Positions 7,489-14,044 of a stretch of 15,536 nucleotides of DNA are shown piece by piece (position 1 is the stretch's first letter; each line of letters opens with the position of its first letter). Both the position numbers and the translations under genes were made by a program. Source of the DNA: Anaerolineae bacterium (GTDB lineage Bacteria > Chloroflexota > Anaerolineae > Aggregatilineales > UBA3940); the NCBI GenBank assembly GCA_020852775.1, contig JADZAD010000018.1:1-15536 (forward strand), in the 5' to 3' direction. The notes under the pieces were generated by a model. The model was not told the DNA's origin. It ran no database searches and saw only the letters and a program-made list of their open reading frames with translations.

Positions 7489-9924
7489 ATGCCACCTGCC
7501 ATGCTGCGCCGCATCATCCTCGCGGCGATGATCGGCGCCTGCCTGTATGCCTTTTACTTCCTGACGTTCTCCGGCTTCGTGCGCTCGGATGACGAGCGGT
7601 ACATCATAGATACCACAGACAGCCTCGCTACACACGGCAGTCTGATGCTCAACCAGACGGTCTATCTGCGCGGCTTGCAGACCAGCGATGTCGAACCGGC
7701 ACAGCCGCTGTTGGCTGTGCCACTCTACTGGCTGGCGTATCACATTCCGTGGGTGGGTAACATCCACGCGATCTTCCTGTTCAACGTCATTGTCACCGCC
7801 CTGACCGGTGTACTGATCTTTGCCTACGCGCTGCGGCTTGGCTACGATGATCGTCTGGCCACCCTGGCAGCTCTGCTTTATGGCCTGACGACTATCGCCT
7901 GGCCGTACTCCAAGACCTTCTTCCGTGAGCCGCTGATCACTTTTGCCCTGCTGGGATCAGCCTATGCGCTGGAGTGTTGGCGGCAGGCCTATCTCGCGAG
8001 GAAGCGTACCGCATTCGGCTGGCTGGGGCTGGGTGTGGTTTTCTGGCTGCTGGCGCTTCTGAGCAAGGAGGCCGCGCTGATCCTGCTGCCGATGCTGGCA
8101 CTGATTGCCTACCCGGGGCGGTCGCCCTACCGGCGGGTGGCCGTGGTCATCATCCTGCTGGCAGGGGTAAGCCTTCTGACAGGCCTTGGTGTACTGCTGG
8201 GTATGCTTGACGCGCTTCTTAATACGCAGACCGCCCGCTACGAAGTCCTCTCACGTGCGCTGGATTTTCTGAACGGCCTGCCGATGGCCCGCTATGGCCT
8301 GGGTGGCTACCTGCTCACACCGGGCAAGAGCATCTGGGCGTATTCGCCGGTACTGCTGCTGGCGCTCCTGTCTCCAGCCCTGCTGCCCCGCGCGCGCTGG
8401 CGTGAATCGTGGTTGGTGCTGGGGATGACGATCCTGTTCGCGCTGGTCTATGCCGCGATCCGCGGTGAAATCTGGTATGGTGGCGTCGGCTGGGGTGCGC
8501 GTTACATGGTGCCGCTGACCCCGTTTCTGATGCTGGCGGCCCTCCCGGCACTGGAGAAGGCGTTCAATCAGGGTGGATGGGCGTGGCGGGCCGGGGTGGT
8601 TACGCTGACCATTTGGGGGTTGCTGGTTCAGATCGCCGGGACAGTCGTCCTGACAAGCAGCTATTACGACTACATGCAGGCCGTCCTGCAGCAGCCTCCC
8701 TGGGGCCCCCAGGCCCTGTGGAACCCCCGCTGGACACAGGCGATCGGCAGCCTGCTGTACCTGCCACAGGCCGCCAAAGACATCATCTGGCTGATTCCAT
8801 CCCCGGACTGGCCGATGCTGGGCCTGCTCAGCCTGACAGCCTGTGCACTGCTGGCTGGTACGCTGTGGCTGGCGCTGCGCGGGGCCAGCGCACAGACAGC
8901 CATGCGGAGGGCCGGGTACGGGGCACTCACCGGAGCCGCCATCATGGCGGGCCTGACGCTTGTCGGGCTGGTGCGCGCGTATGACGATCCACGCTATCTT
9001 GGTGATGACCAGACGCTGCATACAATGATGAATTATCTGTCGGACAACGTGCAGCCCGACGACATCATTCTGCTGCCGACGACTTCCTACAACCAGTTCT
9101 TCATGAACTATTACAAGGGGCGCGCCATCTGGTATGGCCTGCCGGTCTCGCCGGGCGAACGCTACAGTTGCGAGGCAGTCCCAGAGGTCGTCAGCGACCG
9201 GGTGGAAGACCTGATCGACCCCGTGAGTGAGCTCATGGTGGGGGCAGTATACAAGGCTGATATCGCCACAGGCAGGCCCGTCTGGCTGATCGAGGATCGC
9301 GGCCCCTATCTGCCCTGCGCAACCCGCCCGGTGGAGTGGTACATGGCGAAGTACTACTTCACGAACAGCCTGGTTGAGTTCAGCCCGGCGGTGCGCGTAC
9401 TCAGCTACCTGCCTGTGTACTCCCCGGCAGTTGAGGCGCGCAGCGCAGCGGTGGCGCCGGACACCATCATCAACGCCCGCTTCGGCGATGACATCTCCCT
9501 CCGGGGCTACAGCCTCCGGAGGCCATATGGCGCAGAAGAGCAGACAGGCTTCGCCCCCGGAGACCAGATCGGCGTGGCCCTGCTATGGGAGGCAAGCCGG
9601 GCAGTGGAGCAGGACTACACGGTGGGGCTGTACCTGCTCAACCCGGCAGGGGCAGTCGTCATACAGCAGGATCGTTTCCCGATGGCGGGGTTCGCTCCGA
9701 CCAGCACATGGGAAACAGGACAGATCGTATGGGACAACTACGGCCTGATCCTTCCGGAGAACCTCCCGGAAGGCATGTACCAGTTATGGATAGCGCTCTA
9801 CGACTGGCAGACGCTCACACGCCTGCCCGTACAGGCCGAAGGCGCTGTGATCGATGGGAACGCCCTGCTGCTGGGGTCATTGACGGTCCAGGCAGGCAGC
9901 GGCTCAGATAGCGCTGCTGAATGA
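7489..9924 (+). CDS. GT-C (GT39/ArnT-like) membrane glycosyltransferase with C-terminal beta-sandwich
   Basis: An 811-aa integral membrane protein. After the first helix (about 7-27) an outside loop carries SDDERY with acidic residues D34-D35-E36, matching the catalytic loop of polyprenyl-phosphate-sugar-dependent GT-C enzymes. A YSKTFFREPL segment (E147) and SKEAALILLP follow, as in GT39/ArnT-like proteins. About a dozen hydrophobic segments run to about residue 485. A soluble region follows, and from about 658 to the end a beta-rich module (FGDDISLRGYSL, FAPGDQIGVALLWEAS, TSTWETGQIVWDNYGLILP) resembles a beta-sandwich often appended to such transferases in Chloroflexota. The start at 7489 has GCGGAG 8 nt upstream; an ATG at 7423 would overlap the previous gene by 52 nt. 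It may add or transfer a sugar at the outer face. Its 3' end overlaps the opposite-strand regulator by 21 bp. Confidence 0.82.
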   Translation: MPPAMLRRIILAAMIGACLYAFYFLTFSGFVRSDDERYIIDTTDSLATHGSLMLNQTVYLRGLQTSDVEPAQPLLAVPLYWLAYHIPWVGNIHAIFLFNVIVTALTGVLIFAYALRLGYDDRLATLAALLYGLTTIAWPYSKTFFREPLITFALLGSAYALECWRQAYLARKRTAFGWLGLGVVFWLLALLSKEAALILLPMLALIAYPGRSPYRRVAVVIILLAGVSLLTGLGVLLGMLDALLNTQTARYEVLSRALDFLNGLPMARYGLGGYLLTPGKSIWAYSPVLLLALLSPALLPRARWRESWLVLGMTILFALVYAAIRGEIWYGGVGWGARYMVPLTPFLMLAALPALEKAFNQGGWAWRAGVVTLTIWGLLVQIAGTVVLTSSYYDYMQAVLQQPPWGPQALWNPRWTQAIGSLLYLPQAAKDIIWLIPSPDWPMLGLLSLTACALLAGTLWLALRGASAQTAMRRAGYGALTGAAIMAGLTLVGLVRAYDDPRYLGDDQTLHTMMNYLSDNVQPDDIILLPTTSYNQFFMNYYKGRAIWYGLPVSPGERYSCEAVPEVVSDRVEDLIDPVSELMVGAVYKADIATGRPVWLIEDRGPYLPCATRPVEWYMAKYYFTNSLVEFSPAVRVLSYLPVYSPAVEARSAAVAPDTIINARFGDDISLRGYSLRRPYGAEEQTGFAPGDQIGVALLWEASRAVEQDYTVGLYLLNPAGAVVIQQDRFPMAGFAPTSTWETGQIVWDNYGLILPENLPEGMYQLWIALYDWQTLTRLPVQAEGAVIDGNALLLGSLTVQAGSGSDSAAE

Positions 9925-10605
9925 GTAGCCTACGCCACGCTCTGTGGTGATGATGTTGGGAATACGGGCATTCCGCTCAATCTTCTGGCGCAGGCGGTGA
10001 ACGTGCACCCTCAGCACGTTGCGATCGCTGTCTGTCGGGTCAGTCTGCCAGACCCGCTCAATCAGTGTATCCGCATCCACGACCTCGCCCCGGTGCTTGA
10101 GCAGTACATGCAGCAGCGCGTTTTCAATCGGGGTCAGCTTCTGGACGTGCCCTTTGACGATGATTCGGCGCTGCACCGGGTCAAGCACCATCCACTCCGT
10201 CACGTTGATCACCGGGCCGGAAGCATACGTGAAATCGTTGATCCGGCTCAGAATCCGGCGAGTCCGCGCCAGAAGCTCATCCGGGTCGAGCGGGCGGCGG
10301 ACAAAGTCGTCAGCATGCTCAAGCGCACGCAGAGCCGTGACGGGGGAGGTATCCGTGGACACGCCGATGATCGGCAAGCCAGCCAGGTCGTGCAGGCTGT
10401 GGCACAGGTACAGGCCGTCACCCTCCGGCAGGTCGAGATCTACCACCAGAAGGTGCGGAAGCCCCTGGTTGTTGATACGGCGCCGCGCTTCAGCAGATGA
10501 ACCGGCCAGCATGACCTCAAAACGATGCGCGGTGAGCCTGTCCTGATAGGGCTGCAGATCATCTTTCGCCGTCACAATAAGGACACGACGAGCGATCTCG
10601 TCCAT
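9904..10605 (-). CDS. OmpR/PhoB-type response regulator with atypical receiver
   Basis: A 233-aa two-domain regulator. The receiver (about 6-118) keeps the presumed phospho-acceptor D56 in VVDLDLP and a switch Ser83. The acidic pair that binds Mg2+ is replaced by T12-A13 (LIVTAKDD where LIVDDEP is usual), and the conserved Lys before Pro is R104 (FVRRP). The DNA-binding winged helix (about 130-231) is ordinary: LTPIENALLHVLLKHRGEVV, RVHVHRLRQKIE and TTERGVGYSF. No histidine kinase lies within the window. The ATG is preceded by GAGGGAGAG about 7 nt away, so the start is firm. The gene is divergent from the penicillin-binding protein gene across a 379-bp structured spacer and convergent with the GT-C gene, overlapping it by 21 bp. 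Targets are unknown; the neighbouring wall gene and its own promoter are candidates. Confidence 0.9.
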   Translation of the reverse strand: MDEIARRVLIVTAKDDLQPYQDRLTAHRFEVMLAGSSAEARRRINNQGLPHLLVVDLDLPEGDGLYLCHSLHDLAGLPIIGVSTDTSPVTALRALEHADDFVRRPLDPDELLARTRRILSRINDFTYASGPVINVTEWMVLDPVQRRIIVKGHVQKLTPIENALLHVLLKHRGEVVDADTLIERVWQTDPTDSDRNVLRVHVHRLRQKIERNARIPNIITTERGVGYSFSSAI

Positions 10606-10623
10606 CGTAACGCTCTCCCTCTT

Positions 10624-10696
10624 GCTTGATGTGCTCTGGCACAGGATAAACCCGAATACCGGTGTACCGCTGTGCCAGAACGGAAGCCAATCAAGC
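10624..10696 (-). repeat. Two-part inverted repeat in the leader of the response regulator gene
   Basis: Two pairs of complementary arms are nested. TCTGGCACAG (10635-10644) pairs with CTGTGCCAGA (10670-10679), a perfect 10-bp match around a 25-nt loop. Outside it GCTTGAT (10624-10630) pairs with ATCAAGC (10690-10696), with unpaired bulges of 4 and 10 nt between. In the regulator mRNA this would form a hairpin ending only a few nucleotides before the ribosome binding site. No U-tract follows, so it is not a classical terminator. It could be a cis-acting RNA structure or a protein-binding site. Confidence 0.5.
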
Positions 10697-10790
10697 GGTC
10701 CGGAAGATATGAGGACTGCCGGGAACGGTCAGTGTAACCTGGAGGTTTAACCGTAACAGGATGAAACGGGAGCGGCAGTACAGACTGGAA

Positions 10791-10808
10791 CTTGAGTATA
10801 TACTCAAG
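10791..10808. repeat. Perfect 18-bp palindrome, candidate operator
   Basis: CTTGAGTATATACTCAAG is a perfect inverted repeat with no spacer, lying in the middle of the divergent spacer about 60 nt downstream of the predicted regulator transcription start. Its form suits a dimeric helix-turn-helix repressor. OmpR-family regulators usually bind direct repeats, so a different factor may be involved. It contains a TATACT on both strands, but I found no matching -35 box. Confidence 0.5.
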
Positions 10809-10874
10809 CGAACGACGCACAGGGCGTAAGCAGTGTGTGCTGGTTAAGTAGAGTATAGCCTGTGTGCAGAACAT

Positions 10875-10902
10875 ATTGTAGCAAATTACGAAACCCTGAC
10901 AA
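10875..10902 (-). promoter_or_regulatory. Predicted sigma70-type promoter for the response regulator
   Basis: Read on the minus strand, TTGTCA (10902-10897) matches the -35 consensus in 5 of 6 positions. After 16 nt it is followed by TACAAT (10880-10875), 5 of 6 to the -10 consensus, with a TG one base upstream as an extended -10 element. Transcription would start near 10867, giving the regulator mRNA an unusually long leader of about 260 nt that includes both the 18-bp palindrome and the two-part inverted repeat. Predicted by eye only. Confidence 0.55.
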
Positions 10903-10940
10903 GATATGTATCTGAAATCAATATCTTTACACCGGTTTTC

Positions 10941-10958
10941 CTGGGCTGCGCAGCCCGG
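10941..10958 (+). repeat. GC-rich palindrome in the leader of the PBP gene
   Basis: GGGCTGCGCAGCCC (10943-10956) is a perfect 14-bp palindrome, extended to 18 nt in RNA by one G-U and one C-G pair. It lies 26 nt before the penicillin-binding protein start and about 15 nt before the GGAAG ribosome site. It could form a short stable hairpin in the 5' leader or serve as an operator. There is no T-run after it, so termination is unlikely. Confidence 0.4.
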
Positions 10959-10984
10959 TCAGACAGAGAAGATGGAAGCCACGG

Positions 10985-13978
10985 ATGTCAGATAGAAGCC
11001 ATTCCAGCAGCCTGGCCCGGCGTATCGTCTACCAGCGTCGCATCCGGCGTGGCAAGGCCCGGACGGGGACACGTGCTGCCCAGCGTTGGCTGCTGGCCAT
11101 TGTGCTGGTCCTCACGGGCATGAACATCCTGAGCGCGCTGACAGGCTTCGGTACGGTAGTCAGCGTCTTTGCCTATTACGCCCAGCAACTCCCGGAGCCG
11201 GGCGCAATCACCGCCGTCGAGGAAGATTTCGGCACGACACGCCTGTATGACCGTACCGGGCAGGTGCTTCTGTATGAGATCATCGATCCTGCCGGTGGAG
11301 ACCGCACCTGGGTGCAGCTTTCTGACATCCCCCTCAGCCTGCGGCTGGCGACGATCGCCATCGAGCACAAGACCTTCTATGAGAACCCGGGCTACGACAT
11401 CGAGGGAATAGCGCGCGCGCTATGGAACAACCTGACCGGCGGGCAGGTGCAGGGTGGTTCGTCCATCACCCAGCAGTTGGTCAAAAACGTACTGATCGAG
11501 CCGGAAGAGCGTGTACGGGTGAGCTACGATCGCAAGATACGGGAGCTCATTCTGGCTATCCGGATCAGCGGAGAGTACTCCAAAGACCAGATTCTGGAAT
11601 GGTACCTGAACACCAATTTCTACGGGAACTTCGCCTACGGAGTCGAGGCCGCCTCGGACGTGTACTTCGGCAAGCCGGCGCGCGAACTGACGCTGGGTGA
11701 GGCCGCGATGCTGGCAGCAATTCCGCAGTCGCCCGGCCTGAACCCGATCGACAATTACGACCTTGCACGGGAGCGACAGAAGGTGGTACTCGACCTGATG
11801 GCCGAGCAGGGGCTGATCAGTGCCGAACAGGCTGAGGCTGCTTACGCCGAGCCTCTGATCATCGAGCCAGTTGAACAGCGCTTCAACCTGCTCGCGCCAC
11901 ACTTTTCGATTGAGGCGCGCAAGCAGTTGGAGGAGCTGGTCGGCCCCTCACTGGTCTACCGGGGCGGGCTGGTCGTCTATACCACGCTCGATTACCCGCT
12001 CTATCTGCAAGCGGACTGTGCCGCCCGTTCGCATATCGCCCGCCTTTCCGGCCAGCCGCCGGATACCATTCTGCCAGCAGTGGATGGCTCCCCATGTGAA
12101 GCCGCCGGGTACCTGCATCCACTGACCACTGAAGCCCAGTTCCAGCAGCATAACGCCACCAACGCGGCGGTAGTCGTCCTCCGGGCCCCTTCAGCCGAGG
12201 TACTGGCGATGACCGGCAGCCTCGATTACTACAACGCTGAGATCGCCGGGAATTACAACGTCGCGCTGGCCGAGCGACAGCCCGGGTCAGCGATCAAGCC
12301 GTTCACCTATCTCACCGCCTTTCAGCAGGGCTATACCCCGGCTACAATGACTCTTGACGTGCGAACAGCCTTTGATGTCGGTAGCAACAGCCCCTATGTA
12401 CCGGAAAACTTCGACCGCATCTTCCATGGCCCACAGAGCATCCGCAGCGCCCTGGCAAATTCGTACAATGTCCCTGCGGTGCAGGTGCTCCAATGGGTAG
12501 GGATTGACAGCGTGATCCGCACCGCCCACGCGATGGGCATCAACTCACTTGACCGGGGGCTGGCCAACTATGGGCTCTCACTGACCCTCGGCGGCGGTGA
12601 AATGTCGTTGATCGACCTGACATACGCCTACAGCGTTTTCGCAAACGAGGGGCAGATGGCCGGGCGGCCTACTCCCCAGGCGATGCGGCGTACTGGCTTC
12701 CGCACACTTGATCCGACCTACATCCTGCGTATTGAGGATCGCAACGGCAATATCCTGTGGGAGTATGGGCAGGGGAACACCTTCGCCACCAACCCGATCA
12801 TCGAAGCACCGCTCGCCTACCTGATCAACGATCTCCTCTCTGATGACGTGGCACGCCGCCCCAGTGTCGGCATGAACAGCGCTCTGCAACTCAGCCGGCC
12901 TGCCGCCGTCAAGACCGGCACTACCAATGATTACCGGGATAACTGGGCGATAGGCTACACGCCACAGCTTTCCGTTGGTGTGTGGGTCGGCAATACAGAT
13001 AACTCGCCGATGGTTGAGCTGCCCGCTATCACCGGTGCAGCTCCTGTCTGGAAAGCGATCATGGAATATGCCCACCGGGACCTGCCCATTGAGACATGGG
13101 AGCGCCCGGAAGGGGTGATCGAGATGACTGTCTGCCAGACGTCCGGCCTGCTGCCAACGCCGTACTGCCCGACACAGCGCGAGATCTTCCGGCAGGGCAC
13201 CGAGCCCGTCACCTACGACACGATCTACCAGCCTTTCCGTATCAACCGTGAAACAGGCCTGCTGGCGACCGTGTATACCGCGCCCGAACTGGTCGAGGAG
13301 CACATCTATGAGGTGCTGCCCCCGGAAGCGGCAGATTGGGCGCGTGAGGCCGGGATTCCGCAGCCACCCACTGCGTATGATGTGGTAATCGCTCCGGACA
13401 CCTTCGGCCCGGTGGCCATCGCCCAGCCCTCACCGTTCAGCTATGTGAAAGGCGTTGTGACTCTCGTTGGCAACGCCACCGACCCCGGCTTCCGGCTTTA
13501 TCGCATCGATTATGGTGAGGGCATCAACCCGACCGAGTGGATCCAGATTGGCGTAGACCACCCGGAGCCTCGCTATAACTTCCAGCTTGAAATCTGGGAT
13601 GCGCGTAAGCTCAACGGGCTGTACAGCCTGCGCCTGCAGGTGATACGCGGCAACAACAGCGTTGAGGAGTTCATCACCCAGGTCACGGTCGATAACTCCC
13701 CCCCGGTAATCGATTGGGTCTATCCACAGGATGGGCAGGCTTTCCGCATGTCGGATGAGTTCGTCACGATCCAGCCCCTGATCACGGATAACATCTCGAT
13801 GGATCGTGTCGAGTTTTATGTCGATGGCGGCCTGATTGCAGCCAGCACTATTGCACCATACAATGAGCGCTGGATCATCACCGAGCCGGGTTCCCACTAC
13901 CTTGAGCTGCGCGCATACGACTCAGCGGGCAATTCGACAGTCAGCGAGCGCATCACGTTCGAGGTCAGTGCACAGTAA
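10985..13978 (+). CDS. Class A penicillin-binding protein (PBP1A/1C type) with C-terminal Ig-like modules
   Basis: A 997-aa bifunctional peptidoglycan synthase: a basic cytosolic tail, one membrane helix (about 34-66), then extracellular domains. The GT51 glycosyltransferase domain carries E127 in IAIEHKTFYENPG, QGGSSITQQLVKN, and RKIRELILAIRI plus QILEWYLN. The usual ED and HHG of motif 1 read EH and NPG here, though the catalytic Glu is kept. The transpeptidase domain has SAIK (S435, K438), SYN (493-495) and KTGT (from 643). A linker with C717 and C728 follows, then two Ig-like modules (about 816-902 and 903-997) that extend it past the 770-850 aa typical of PBP1C/1A. GGAAG 6 nt before the ATG supports the start. 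It polymerises and cross-links murein. A PP2C gene follows after 66 nt, probably in the same transcript. Confidence 0.93.
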   Translation: MSDRSHSSSLARRIVYQRRIRRGKARTGTRAAQRWLLAIVLVLTGMNILSALTGFGTVVSVFAYYAQQLPEPGAITAVEEDFGTTRLYDRTGQVLLYEIIDPAGGDRTWVQLSDIPLSLRLATIAIEHKTFYENPGYDIEGIARALWNNLTGGQVQGGSSITQQLVKNVLIEPEERVRVSYDRKIRELILAIRISGEYSKDQILEWYLNTNFYGNFAYGVEAASDVYFGKPARELTLGEAAMLAAIPQSPGLNPIDNYDLARERQKVVLDLMAEQGLISAEQAEAAYAEPLIIEPVEQRFNLLAPHFSIEARKQLEELVGPSLVYRGGLVVYTTLDYPLYLQADCAARSHIARLSGQPPDTILPAVDGSPCEAAGYLHPLTTEAQFQQHNATNAAVVVLRAPSAEVLAMTGSLDYYNAEIAGNYNVALAERQPGSAIKPFTYLTAFQQGYTPATMTLDVRTAFDVGSNSPYVPENFDRIFHGPQSIRSALANSYNVPAVQVLQWVGIDSVIRTAHAMGINSLDRGLANYGLSLTLGGGEMSLIDLTYAYSVFANEGQMAGRPTPQAMRRTGFRTLDPTYILRIEDRNGNILWEYGQGNTFATNPIIEAPLAYLINDLLSDDVARRPSVGMNSALQLSRPAAVKTGTTNDYRDNWAIGYTPQLSVGVWVGNTDNSPMVELPAITGAAPVWKAIMEYAHRDLPIETWERPEGVIEMTVCQTSGLLPTPYCPTQREIFRQGTEPVTYDTIYQPFRINRETGLLATVYTAPELVEEHIYEVLPPEAADWAREAGIPQPPTAYDVVIAPDTFGPVAIAQPSPFSYVKGVVTLVGNATDPGFRLYRIDYGEGINPTEWIQIGVDHPEPRYNFQLEIWDARKLNGLYSLRLQVIRGNNSVEEFITQVTVDNSPPVIDWVYPQDGQAFRMSDEFVTIQPLITDNISMDRVEFYVDGGLIAASTIAPYNERWIITEPGSHYLELRAYDSAGNSTVSERITFEVSAQ

Positions 13979-14044
13979 GTGGCGCAATAAGCGGAGCAGT
14001 ACCCCGGCGTACTATTCCGTCTCGATCCCTGAAGGGCGGTAGCT

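Larger units (their letters stand above)
10606..10984. promoter_or_regulatory. Divergent intergenic region between response regulator and PBP genes
   Basis: This 379-bp spacer is the only sizeable gene-free stretch and separates two divergent genes. It is more AT-rich than its surroundings between about 10840 and 10940. It contains a sigma70-like promoter reading toward the regulator, an 18-bp palindrome, a two-part inverted repeat before the regulator's ribosome site, and a GC-rich palindrome in the leader of the penicillin-binding protein gene. For the + strand I see only a weak promoter candidate, CTGACA (10896-10901) with CAATAT 17 nt on. A 100-codon open frame on the minus strand covers the region but has an unnatural composition and no known motif, so I do not call it a gene. 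Confidence 0.7.

Noticed and set aside
8697..8711. CCTGGGG-C-CCCCAGG near-palindrome inside the GT-C gene.
   Set aside because: It lies in coding DNA specifying a Pro/Trp/Gly/Gln stretch, with no regulatory context; probably a codon-use effect.
10761..10829. A 22-codon + strand ORF (MKRERQYRLELEYILKRTTH...) after a GGAGG in the spacer, a possible leader peptide.
   Set aside because: GGAGG is 15 nt from the ATG, too far for a good site; the ORF includes the palindrome and has no attenuator structure around it. Kept only as a weak possibility.
10572..10874. A 100-codon minus-strand open frame covering the divergent spacer and overlapping the response regulator start.
   Set aside because: It overlaps the well-supported start and ribosome site of the regulator in another frame, has no recognisable motif, and its composition looks like translated non-coding DNA.
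13998..14013. AGTAC-CCCGGC-GTACT inverted repeat between the PBP and phosphatase genes, a possible terminator.
   Set aside because: The stem is only 5 bp and no T-run follows, so it is unlikely to end transcription between the two genes.
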